Part shown: positions 24,491 through 32,669 of the stretch, piece by piece | Position numbering within the stretch: the stretch's first letter is position 1 | Layout: the number at the start of each line of letters is the position of its first letter | NCBI GenBank assembly: GCA_019351975.1 | Contig: JABBOG010000016.1 | Coordinates: 1-41,748 of the forward strand | Direction: 5' to 3' | Source of the DNA: Acidobacteriota bacterium | GTDB taxonomy: Bacteria > Acidobacteriota > Terriglobia > Terriglobales > Acidobacteriaceae | Length of the DNA: 41,748 nt | Program-made: the position numbers and the translations under genes | The notes under the pieces: generated by a model | Database searches by the model: none | What the model saw: only the letters and a program-made list of their open reading frames with translations | Told to the model about the DNA's origin: nothing

Positions 24491-25972
24491 TTGTCTACCC
24501 TCACTCTTGATTCCATCTTGAACCCTGAACCCCTGCAAGTCTCGCGCCACATCAAGCCCACCGCCGAAGATGCCGCCAGCGTCACCTTCACCGACTTCCA
24601 GATCTCCGACTCCCTCAAGGCCCGCCTCACCGCCGCCGGCTTCATCACGCCCACGCCCGTTCAGGCCGGAGCCATCCCGCCCGCGCTCGAAGGCGACGAC
24701 ATCCTCGCCACCGCCTCCACCGGCACCGGCAAGACGCTCAGCTTCCTCATTCCCATGATCGAGCGCCTCGAAGAGATCTCCGTTCCCTCGACCCGCGGCA
24801 AGAAGACCCCTGTCCTCTCGCTCATCCTCCTGCCTACCCGCGAGCTCGCCATGCAGGTCCTCGAAGCCTTCCACAAGATCTGCCCCACCCTTAAGAGCGA
24901 CGCAGTCCTCGTCTGCGGTGGCCTCTCCGAGAACACGCAGATGGAGCAGATCTCCCGCGGCCCGCGCCTCATCGTCGCCACCCCGGGACGCCTCGAAGAC
25001 TTCCTCCGCCGCAAGGCCGTCAACCTCAAGGACGTTGACATGCTCGTCCTCGACGAGGTCGATCGCATGCTCGACATGGGCTTCCTCCCCGCCATCAAAC
25101 GCATCGTCGCAGCGCTCCCCAAAGACCGCCAGACCATGTGCTACTCAGCCACGCTCGACGCCAACATCCGCGAGATCGTCAAGGATTACGTGCAGAACCC
25201 TGTACGCGTCGAAATCGGCCAGACCTCTCGCCCTTCCGATCGCGTTGAACTTCGCCTCTACACCGTTATGCAGGACCAGAAGCTCTCGCAGCTCGACAAG
25301 ATGCTCAACGAAGAAGAGGGTACGTACCTCGTCTTCTCGCGCACCAAGCATGGTGCCGACCGCATCGGCCGCAAGCTCGAAAAGCTCGGCCACTCCGTCG
25401 AGATCATCCACGGTGATCGCTCGCAGTCGCAGCGCAGCGCGGCCCTCAAGAGCTTCTCTATCGGTCGCAGCCGCGTCCTCGTCGCAACCGACGTCGCAGC
25501 CCGCGGCATCGACATCTCCAACATCGCGCACGTGGTCAATTACGATCTCCCCAACGGCTCCGACGACTTCGTCCACCGCATCGGCCGTACCGGTCGCGCC
25601 GGTGCCAAGGGCGTCGCCACCACCTTCGTCACGCCGCTGGAAAAGGGCGACGCACGCAAGCTCGAGCGCGAACTGAAGATCAAGTTCGAGTGGAACGAAG
25701 CCGACAAAAACCTCGCCAAGGAAGAGCGCAACAAGCCCATCGACGTCAACGGCCCTTCCAGCGACTTCCTCCAGATGGAGACACGCAGCTGGAAGAACGC
25801 AGACGGCTCCGTCAGCGAACCCTCCTCTCCGCAGCGCCCTCGCAGCGGCTCCAGCTCACGTAGCGGCGGCTTCGGTCGATCCAACGGTGGCGGCCGCCCC
25901 GGCGGACGGACCGGCGGCAATGCTGGTCGTCCCGCCAGCCGTCGCCCTGGCGGCAGCAACCGCGGTCGCTAG
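24491..25972 (+). CDS. DEAD-box RNA helicase (DEVD variant) with RG-rich tail
   Basis: This 493-residue ATP-dependent RNA helicase of the RhlE/DeaD type would unwind RNA in ribosome assembly or mRNA turnover. Motifs in order: Q motif TDFQISDSLKARL with PTPVQ, motif I ASTGTGKT (K81), PTRELA, TPGR, motif II DEVD at 188-191 in place of DEAD, SAT in YSATLDAN, ARGID and HRIGRTGRAG. The last ~60 residues are Gly/Arg/Ser-rich (SSRSGGFGRSNGGGRPGGRT), a likely RNA-binding tail. I placed the start at a TTG (24491), preceded by AAGGA, because the protein from there (MSTLTLDSILNPEPLQ) looks natural. The 42 codons upstream are unlike protein. Confidence 0.93.
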   Translation: MSTLTLDSILNPEPLQVSRHIKPTAEDAASVTFTDFQISDSLKARLTAAGFITPTPVQAGAIPPALEGDDILATASTGTGKTLSFLIPMIERLEEISVPSTRGKKTPVLSLILLPTRELAMQVLEAFHKICPTLKSDAVLVCGGLSENTQMEQISRGPRLIVATPGRLEDFLRRKAVNLKDVDMLVLDEVDRMLDMGFLPAIKRIVAALPKDRQTMCYSATLDANIREIVKDYVQNPVRVEIGQTSRPSDRVELRLYTVMQDQKLSQLDKMLNEEEGTYLVFSRTKHGADRIGRKLEKLGHSVEIIHGDRSQSQRSAALKSFSIGRSRVLVATDVAARGIDISNIAHVVNYDLPNGSDDFVHRIGRTGRAGAKGVATTFVTPLEKGDARKLERELKIKFEWNEADKNLAKEERNKPIDVNGPSSDFLQMETRSWKNADGSVSEPSSPQRPRSGSSSRSGGFGRSNGGGRPGGRTGGNAGRPASRRPGGSNRGR

Positions 25973-25987
25973 CATCCACGATCAAAG

Positions 25988-26018
25988 GTAAGGGCGAGGA
26001 TCATCTCCTCGCCCTTAC
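25988..26018. terminator. Bidirectional terminator between the helicase and the SDR gene
   Basis: GTAAGGGCGAGGA (25988-26000) and TCCTCGCCCTTAC (26006-26018) form a perfect 13-bp stem with a five-base loop (TCATC). TCTTTCC follows on the plus strand. It lies between the stops of two convergent genes. Confidence 0.8.
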
Positions 26019-26040
26019 TCTTTCCGTATCTGAATCACCC

Positions 26041-27065
26041 TTACGGCTGGCCCTTGCCGCCTCCGGCCCCATAAATGTTCCCTGTGGTATAGCTCGCGTC
26101 CTCCGCTGCCAACTGAACATAGATTGATGCCAACTCCGCTGGCTGTCCTGCACGCTTGAGCGGATAGTCTCCGCCAAAGCTCACCAGCTTCTTCTGCGAC
26201 GCTCCTCCGCTCACCTGCAGCGGCGTCCATATCGGCCCGGGCGCTACGCCATTCAACCGAATCCCCTTCGCCGCCAGCTGCTTCGCCAGCGACTTCACAA
26301 AGTTCATCGTTGCCGCCTTCGTCTGCGCATAGGCATACAGCTCAGGCGACGGATCGTACGCCTGCTCCGACGTCGTTGCGATAATAGTCGACCCAGGTTT
26401 CATATGCGGCACCGCTGCCTTGATGATGTAGTACGGCGCATAGATATTGGTCTTCATTATCCAGTCGAACTCCTCGTCCGGCATCTCCAGGAATGAATCA
26501 TACGACTGCTGCCTCCCCAATTGCTCACCAGGATATCCACTCCGCCCAGCTCTGCGATCGCCTTCGGCACCACCTGCTTGCAGAAAGCCTCATCGCGCAA
26601 GTCGCCCGGAATCGTCACAGCCTTCCGCCCCGCAGCCTTGATCAACTCAACCACCTGCTGCGCATCCGGCTCCTCCGTCGGGTAGTACACAATCGCCACA
26701 TCCGCTCCCTCGCGTGCATACGCGATCGCGGCCGCCCGCCCCATGCCCGAGTCTCCACCTGTGATCAGCGCCTTACGCCCAAGCAGACGTCCCGACCCCT
26801 TGTAGCTCTTCTCGCCGTGGTCCGGCGGTGGCTCCATCTTGCTCGCCAGACCCGGCCACGGCTGCGTCTGGCTCTTGTACGGCGGCTTCGGATATTTATC
26901 GATTGGATCTTCCATAGGCTGCACTGTACTCGGATACACCTTGCCCGCCGCACGCTCCGAGTCCTCAGCACCCGCCAAAGCAGGTGCAACCACCGCTGCT
27001 AATCCCACGCCTATACCGCTCATCATCTGTCTCCTGGAGACTCTCAAAATCTCATCATGACTCAT
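26041..27065 (-). pseudogene. Tat-exported short-chain dehydrogenase (YghA-like), frameshifted
   Basis: Two overlapping frames make one SDR. The upstream part starts [20 protein letters not shown] with a twin-arginine signal (R11, R12). After a Pro-rich linker ([17 protein letters not shown]) comes the NAD(P) motif [20 protein letters not shown], running to GGVDILVSN. The rest continues in another frame from [19 protein letters not shown] and includes the catalytic TTSEQAYDPSPELYAYAQTK (Ser, Tyr-x3-Lys). The frame breaks near 26515-26523, beside a run of four C, exactly where the conserved N-A-G should be. One missing base there explains it. This is either a real mutation or a sequencing error. 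If intact it would be a ~340-residue periplasmic oxidoreductase. Its start has GAGGGA seven bases upstream. Confidence 0.85.
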
Positions 27066-27243
27066 TGTTTTCCCTCTTCCGGCAACGCCGTAAGCAAGAA
27101 GCACATTCGCTCTGCTTCCGCTCGAAACTAATTGGTTGCCGCCTCAGCGCAGGAGGTTGCGTCCAGGATTGACACGGAAAAGCATCGCTTTTACATCACG
27201 GAAATGATTTTGGCTGCTGTCTTCCAGCTTCTACGTACGCGAC

Positions 27244-28236
27244 TCAACTCCAGTCGTCACGTACCTGATCCTGGTCCGCGATGACTTGGTCAAACTGATC
27301 CGTCTTCTTGATCAGAATGTCTCCAAATTTATCAGCCTGACGCAGCAGGATCGCCTGTAGCCGAACGAGTTCGAGCATCGCAAGAAACGTACAAATCAAA
27401 GCGCGCTCCGACTTCGTATTGTGCAGCAGCCGCCGCAGACTGATCGGACGATCCTCCATCAAGAGACGGCGCTTCACAAACTCGATCATCTGCGCCACCG
27501 TCACAGACTCTTCATCGATCGAATGCACCGGCCGCTCCCGCAGCCGCTTCAGAATATCCTGAAACACCCGCACCAGATCGACCGTATCTGCATCAATCTC
27601 TCGGTCCGCTTCAGCAGAATCCACACCCTCATCGCGCAGAAATGACTTCAGGCCCGATTGTGTCCACGTAGCCTCTTCCAGCATCTGCTTTTGCTGAAGC
27701 ATCTGCGCTGCCGCTTTAAACCGCTCGTGTTCAAGCAACCGCTCAACCAGTTCACGCCGAGGATCCTCGTCCGTTCCAGCAGCCAGATCCAGTGGATCCC
27801 GCGGCAGCAGCGTCTTCGACTTGATGTGGATCAATAACGATGCGACGTAAATGAACTCGCCTGCCGCATCCACATCATGTTGTTTCAGGTGGTGGGTATA
27901 CTCCAGAAACTGCGCCGTAATCCGCCCAATCGGAATATCGTAAATGTCGATATTCTGCTTACGAATCAGATCCAGCAAGAGATCCAGCGGGCCATCATAG
28001 ACCTGACCCACAGTAATGCTGAACGGCGACTGCGAAGCCTCTTCCGTGGACTTGTCCTTCGCCACCGACCGTCGCGGTGTTGGCGGCGGCGTTGGTGGAT
28101 GCTCCAGCGCAAAGGGAGCGCTCGCAGGAGCCGGATCGACGTCTCGCACCTGAGCCTCCTCCGCACCTGACGCCGCCCCTTGCTCACCCAAAGCCCCAGC
28201 CCGCTCTTCTTCGCCGAACTCTTCCCTCTCCGCCAT
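27244..28236 (-). CDS. scpA: Segregation and condensation protein ScpA
   Basis: This is a 330-residue kleisin subunit of the SMC-ScpAB condensin. The conserved N-terminal region is FSITVGQVYDGPLDLLLDLI, then RKQNIDIYDIPIGRITAQFL and AGEFIYVASLLIHIKSKTLL. The C-terminal winged helix that contacts the SMC head includes VTVAQMIEFVKRRLLMEDRP and TFLAMLELVRLQAILL. About 75 acidic, Pro-rich residues precede the family start (MAEREEFGEEERAGALGEQG), so it is longer than the usual ~250. Its ATG is three bases after the trpS stop, and a G-run inside trpS (GGGGGT) can serve as the ribosome binding site, so the two genes are probably translationally coupled. Confidence 0.95.
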   Translation of the reverse strand: MAEREEFGEEERAGALGEQGAASGAEEAQVRDVDPAPASAPFALEHPPTPPPTPRRSVAKDKSTEEASQSPFSITVGQVYDGPLDLLLDLIRKQNIDIYDIPIGRITAQFLEYTHHLKQHDVDAAGEFIYVASLLIHIKSKTLLPRDPLDLAAGTDEDPRRELVERLLEHERFKAAAQMLQQKQMLEEATWTQSGLKSFLRDEGVDSAEADREIDADTVDLVRVFQDILKRLRERPVHSIDEESVTVAQMIEFVKRRLLMEDRPISLRRLLHNTKSERALICTFLAMLELVRLQAILLRQADKFGDILIKKTDQFDQVIADQDQVRDDWS

Positions 28237-28239
28237 CGG

Positions 28240-29421
28240 CTAGCGGACCCCCATCGCAAGCTGCACTTCATCCAACGTCTGCTGCGCGCGCTTGATAGCC
28301 CGGTCCTTCCCGTTCGCAAGCACATCCGCGATCACCGATGGCCGGGACTCCAGATCACGGCGATGCTGCTGGATCGGCGCAATCTTCTGCACGATCGCAT
28401 CCGCCACCCAGCTCTTACACTCAATGCACCCGATCTTCGCCGAACGGCACCCCTCAGCCGCCTCCGCCTGAACGCCCTCCGTTGAGAAAACTTTATGCAG
28501 ATCAAACACAGGACAAACATCCGGATTGCCCGGATCATCCCGCCGTACGCGCGCAGGGTCCGTCACCATCGTCTTCAGCTTCGACCGAAGCTCAGCCTCC
28601 GGCTCCGACAGCATGATGAAGTTCTTATAGCTCTTCGACATCTTGCGTCCGTCCAACCCCGGCAGCTTCGGCGACGGCGTCAGCAGCACCTTTGGCTCCG
28701 GAAGAATCTCCTTCCGCCCAAAGGGCGAAATCTTCTTCGTCTGTGAAGCCGCAGCGAACAACTGATGATGGCTGAACTCTGTTCGAGTCGAGTTCGCAGG
28801 CTCCCCCGCAAGCTTGCGCGCCTTCTCCAGAATCGCAGGCATCTCCCACGGCGCAGCCTCTGGTGAGGTATAAAAATCCCCTGGATACAAAGAGTTGAAC
28901 CGGCGTGCGACCTCGCGCGTAAGCTCCACATGCGCTACCTGATCAGCACCAACCGGCACAAAATCTGGCTTGTAGAGCAGAATATCCGCAGCCTGTAACA
29001 GTGGATATCCAAGAAAACCGTACGTTGCAAGGTCCTTCTCGCGCAACTGCTCCTGCTGGTCTTTATACGACGGCACTCGCTCCAACCAGCTCAGTGGCGT
29101 GAACATCCCAAACAGCGTATTCAGCCGATCATGGTGCATGACATCAGACTGCCGGAAGATGACACACCGCCCTGGATCCAGCCCCGCGGATAGAAAATCT
29201 AGGGCGATCTCCGTCGTATTGTCTTTCACCAGGCTCGGATCAGCATAGTCAGTCGTGAGCGCGTGCAGGTCGGCGATAAAGAAATAGCAGTCGTAGTCCT
29301 GCTGTAGGCGCACCCAGTTGTTGAGGGCGCCCATATAGTTGCCGAGATGCAATCGGCCCGTAGGTCGCATCCCAGACAGGACACGTGGGCGAGGAATTGT
29401 TCGAGTTGGATTTGGGCTCAT
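28240..29421 (-). CDS. trpS: Tryptophanyl-tRNA synthetase with internal insert
   Basis: This 393-residue class I synthetase charges tRNA-Trp. The HIGH-type motif is in SGMRPTGRLHLGNYMGALNN. The tryptophan-pocket region includes FRQSDVMHHDRLNTLFGMFT and GYPLLQAADILLYKPDFVPV. The KMSKS loop is PKLPGLDGRKMSKSYKNF (260-264). Compared with the common ~330-residue form there is an extra segment at residues ~185-237 (SPEAAPWEMPAILEKARKLA through ASQTKKISPFGRK) before PEPKVLLTPS. No clear ribosome binding site precedes the ATG at 29421. It lies 36 bases after the site-2-protease homologue and directly before scpA. Confidence 0.96.
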   Translation of the reverse strand: MSPNPTRTIPRPRVLSGMRPTGRLHLGNYMGALNNWVRLQQDYDCYFFIADLHALTTDYADPSLVKDNTTEIALDFLSAGLDPGRCVIFRQSDVMHHDRLNTLFGMFTPLSWLERVPSYKDQQEQLREKDLATYGFLGYPLLQAADILLYKPDFVPVGADQVAHVELTREVARRFNSLYPGDFYTSPEAAPWEMPAILEKARKLAGEPANSTRTEFSHHQLFAAASQTKKISPFGRKEILPEPKVLLTPSPKLPGLDGRKMSKSYKNFIMLSEPEAELRSKLKTMVTDPARVRRDDPGNPDVCPVFDLHKVFSTEGVQAEAAEGCRSAKIGCIECKSWVADAIVQKIAPIQQHRRDLESRPSVIADVLANGKDRAIKRAQQTLDEVQLAMGVR

Positions 29422-29457
29422 GTGTGGACACTTAAGAATACATCGGTACCGCAGAGT

Positions 29458-30156
29458 TTAGAGCGTGAACAGCAACGCTTGAAAGACACCCATGATCGGC
29501 AGAAAAAACAGCTGGATCACATAAAAACCAAGAAAGAAGAACCCAAACATGAAATAGAGGCTCATGCTTTGATACGTCTGCGCCGCGTTATACGGCAAAT
29601 AATGCATTAGGATCTTGCCGCCATCCAAAAACGGCAGCGGGATCAAGTTGAAGACGAACAACAGAATATTTACCAGAATGCAGAAATACAGAAACAGGAT
29701 CAGCGGAAAGATGGAAGGCAGTCCTTCTGTCGAAACGCCCAGATTCCGCATCGCGAGCGCAGAGGCTGTGAGGATGGACAGCCCCGTCTCAGGATTCGCA
29801 TGGCGAACGATAACGAGCACAACGAGTGCCACAATCGCTGCACACAACTGCGCCCCCGGCCCTGCCAGCGTCGCGACCATCTCATCACGAGACGGATTGC
29901 GAAAGTTCCGTGGCGTAAACGTGATCGGCTTACCCCAACCCAGAACAAGCGGACTGCGAAAGATAAACAGAACCGGCCACACCAGCATTCCCAGCAAGTC
30001 AAAGTGGCGGAACGGGTTCATCGTCATTCGCCCCATCATGCGCGCAGTGGGATCTCCCAGCCGATTCGCCATCCACGCCTGGGCGCAATCATGCAGCGAT
30101 ATAGAAAGAACCATCACAACCAGTTCAAAGACGATCAAGGCGTAAGTCAACGGCAT
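29458..30156 (-). CDS. Site-2 protease (M50) family homologue lacking the HExxH motif
   Basis: This 232-residue membrane protein has several hydrophobic helices and the layout of small M50 proteins of the YdiL/YwhC type (compare SLHDCAQAWMANRLGDPTAR with the usual VHExAHAxxAxxLGDPTAR). The zinc-binding HExxH is replaced by H22-D23-C24-A25-Q26, so both the catalytic glutamate and the second zinc histidine are missing. The distal motif NLIPLPFLDGGKIL (170-183) keeps its aspartate (D178). It is therefore probably not a normal zinc protease and may be a pseudoprotease. No Shine-Dalgarno is seen before the ATG. It is first in the cluster with trpS and scpA. Confidence 0.88.
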   Translation of the reverse strand: MPLTYALIVFELVVMVLSISLHDCAQAWMANRLGDPTARMMGRMTMNPFRHFDLLGMLVWPVLFIFRSPLVLGWGKPITFTPRNFRNPSRDEMVATLAGPGAQLCAAIVALVVLVIVRHANPETGLSILTASALAMRNLGVSTEGLPSIFPLILFLYFCILVNILLFVFNLIPLPFLDGGKILMHYLPYNAAQTYQSMSLYFMFGFFFLGFYVIQLFFLPIMGVFQALLFTL

Positions 30157-30228
30157 AACGATAGTTTACGGGACGCGGCGGACAGGCGGGCGCAAAACCG
30201 CCCGCAAACCGTGCTGAGCCTTTTCAGC

Positions 30229-31230
30229 CTAGCGCACGGCACTCATCTTCGCTGCACCCTCTTTCGCTGCAACGGCCGGAACGGCTCTGCCCGCGGCTTG
30301 GAAATCCCGGCCTACAATCACTTCACTGCGCGAGTGGACATAGGTCCGCCGAATGTGTTCCAGCAGTTGACCTACCGGCCCCTTCGGCTCCGGCCCGTGC
30401 AGCAGAGCAATGCTAAACTGCCGGCGTATCGGTCCGTTGGCCAGCGGAACAACGCGCACACTGCCGGTCTTCAGCGCTTTACTTAGCGCCATGTGCGGCG
30501 CAAATCCGACGCCCAGACCTGCCTCGACTGCAGCGATAATTCCCTCCGTCGAATTCATATCGATGGACGTTCGCAGTTGTTGGCGCAGCACTCCATTCTG
30601 CTCCAGATACTCTTCCACAAACCGCCGCATACCCGACCCTACCTCGCGCAGAAGGATCGGCTCCTGCACCAACTCCGCTGGTGTAAGCACCGTCTTCTTT
30701 GCCCATCGATGGTCAGGACGAACGATCAGTGCAAGCTCATCTTCTCCAAACGGATCAATCTTCAGATCGGGCCGAAACGCAGGCGCTTCAATGAGCCCGA
30801 CGCTGATCTGATGCAGCGTTAACGCCTGCAGGATCTCGTTCGTGCTTCCACCCGTCACATGGATGCGCAGCGTGGGCCACTCCGCTTGCAGGTTTGCAAG
30901 AAACCTCGGCAACAGATAGACGGCGATAGTGTGGGAGGCACCGATACTCAGCTCGATGCCCTCCCGTCCACCAAACGGCGCCAGCGCTACAACGGCCTCG
31001 TTCGTGATCGTCTCGATCTGCCGCACGTATTGCAGCAGCGTAGCGCCTGCCGGTGTCAGACTGATGTCGCGTCCAGTCCTATCCAGTAACGCTATGCCAA
31101 TGCCCTCTTCCAGCGATTTAATCTGCGCAGTCACCGCAGGCTGCGTCAGATGTAACTCATCTGCAGCTCTGCGGTAGTTGCGCGTATCGGCGACGGTGCG
31201 AAAAACTCGCAGCTTGAAATTTTCAATCAC
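30229..31230 (-). CDS. LysR-family transcriptional regulator
   Basis: This 333-residue regulator has the N-terminal LysR helix-turn-helix (MIENFKLRVFRTVADTRNYR, ADELHLTQPAVTAQIKSLEE) followed by the two-lobed effector domain (LSIGASHTIAVYLLPRFLAN, STEGIIAAVEAGLGVGFAPH). It is similar in style to the CysB/CbbR group, but the effector is not predictable. It starts at a GTG (31230) that overlaps the stop of the TolC-like gene by four bases, so it is the last, coupled gene of the efflux operon rather than divergent from it. The last ~35 residues (GRDFQAAGRAVPAVAAKEGA and beyond) form an extra tail. It may control the operon, which is inferred from position. Confidence 0.92.
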   Translation of the reverse strand: MIENFKLRVFRTVADTRNYRRAADELHLTQPAVTAQIKSLEEGIGIALLDRTGRDISLTPAGATLLQYVRQIETITNEAVVALAPFGGREGIELSIGASHTIAVYLLPRFLANLQAEWPTLRIHVTGGSTNEILQALTLHQISVGLIEAPAFRPDLKIDPFGEDELALIVRPDHRWAKKTVLTPAELVQEPILLREVGSGMRRFVEEYLEQNGVLRQQLRTSIDMNSTEGIIAAVEAGLGVGFAPHMALSKALKTGSVRVVPLANGPIRRQFSIALLHGPEPKGPVGQLLEHIRRTYVHSRSEVIVGRDFQAAGRAVPAVAAKEGAAKMSAVR

Positions 31231-32666
31231 GGCTGAACTCCGATCTGGTAGTTCAGCGTAGAAAGCGACAGACGATATTGGTACTTCGAGTTCGTATTAT
31301 CGATCGCCGCGTCCGTCTGCTGATACTGCGCCTGGCTCAGTTCCACGATAGAGCTTAGTCCAAGCTGATAGCGTGTCTGAGCCAGTCCCAGCGCCATGTT
31401 TGCCTCTTTCAACAGCTCTTCCGTCACAGTCACGCGCTGGTACGCCGTCGCTGTCGCCAGCCACGCCGTACGCACATCCTGCACAACGCGATCGCGCAGT
31501 ACGCGGCTCTGTTCGGATGCAGCCTGCGCTCGAATACTCGCCTCCTTGGACTCGGCATTCAATAGAAAGCCTGTGAAGATAGGGACGCTGATGTTGCCCC
31601 CGACTGCTCCCCACCAGTTCGCCGTATAGTACGTGTCAGGACGCACAGGCACACTTCCCACCGTTCCCATCGCGCTGATCGTCGGTAGGAGTTGATCGTG
31701 CTGCGCGTGGCTGAACTTCACCGCGGCCTTCTGCTCGAAGTCCAGCGCCTGCAGATCCGGCCGTTGCGCCAGAGCTAACCTCGTCAACTGGTCGGAGTCC
31801 GGCGGCGGCGGTTGCAACGGTGAGTCGTCCTGCACCAGCGTGTACTTCACCTCGTGGTCCAGTCCCAGAACATCATCCAGTGCGGCCATCGTCGAATCAA
31901 CGTTGTTCTTCGCGTCCAGCAGCAGCAACTTCGCCTGCGACAGGTTCACGTCGGCGAAACTCATATCGAGTGTCGAACGAAGCTTGTTCTTCGTCATCTG
32001 CCCAATCTGCTGATCGGTGGTGTCGCGCGTTGCAACATTTTGATCGGCCACCTTCAGCAGTGCCTGCGCCTGCAGTGCGTTGAAAAACGCCTGGTCCGCC
32101 GCAAGAACAACATCTTCTTGCGTTGCCAGTGTCTGCGCATTGCGAGCCCTCTCCTGAAGCTTTGAGGAAGCGACTAAATTGCGTGTCCGCCCAAAGTCCG
32201 TGATGAGTTGCGTGAAGTTACCACCAGCGCCTGCATGCGTAAACAAACGTGAAGAGGTTAGAGCGCCCGCAGAAATGCGGCTCGCTAGATCCGCTTTCTC
32301 GCCTGTGATGCTGCCCATAAGCGTTGGCAGCTCCGCCGATCTGTACTCGCGTACAACTTGATGTTGGGCCAGCGCCAGCAGATGCGCAACGCTGATCCGA
32401 GGATTGTTCTTGAGCGCCATCTGCTCAGCCTCCGCCTGTGTAAGCCGTGGAGATTGATCAGCGGGCTCATTATCCGCGGGGTTTGCCTGACTCATCTGCT
32501 CTGCGAGCAGCGGAGATCCTGCATGAAGCTCCGCCACCACACGTACCGGCGGAGCCTCTGGCAGTGCTTTCGCCGGCGCAGCCGTCTGCGCTGAAATGCA
32601 CGCTGCGCCGCTCACTGCGAACGAAAGAAGCACGGGATGTAGAAGCCGAATTCGTATCTGTCTCAT
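31227..32666 (-). CDS. TolC-family outer-membrane efflux channel
   Basis: This 479-residue protein has a signal peptide (PVLLSFAVSGAACISAQ). A Pro/Ala-rich linker to ~70 is followed by two outer-membrane-efflux-protein repeats of long helices. Examples are LTQAEAEQMALKNNPRISVA, DVVLAADQAFFNALQAQALL and QRPDLQALDFEQKAAVKFSH, ending TRYQLGLSSIVELSQAQYQQ. As a trimer it would form the outer-membrane duct and periplasmic tunnel for the RND pump encoded just upstream. The GGAGGTATAGAGA-ATG start is well supported, and it begins three bases after the pump's stop codon. Confidence 0.94.
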   Translation of the reverse strand: MRQIRIRLLHPVLLSFAVSGAACISAQTAAPAKALPEAPPVRVVAELHAGSPLLAEQMSQANPADNEPADQSPRLTQAEAEQMALKNNPRISVAHLLALAQHQVVREYRSAELPTLMGSITGEKADLASRISAGALTSSRLFTHAGAGGNFTQLITDFGRTRNLVASSKLQERARNAQTLATQEDVVLAADQAFFNALQAQALLKVADQNVATRDTTDQQIGQMTKNKLRSTLDMSFADVNLSQAKLLLLDAKNNVDSTMAALDDVLGLDHEVKYTLVQDDSPLQPPPPDSDQLTRLALAQRPDLQALDFEQKAAVKFSHAQHDQLLPTISAMGTVGSVPVRPDTYYTANWWGAVGGNISVPIFTGFLLNAESKEASIRAQAASEQSRVLRDRVVQDVRTAWLATATAYQRVTVTEELLKEANMALGLAQTRYQLGLSSIVELSQAQYQQTDAAIDNTNSKYQYRLSLSTLNYQIGVQP

Positions 32667-32669
32667 TCT

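Noticed and set aside
30186-30205. Hairpin GCGGGCG-CAAAAC-CGCCCGC as terminator of the efflux operon
   Set aside because: The stem is only 7 bp and lacks a T-run on the minus strand, so I did not list it as a terminator.
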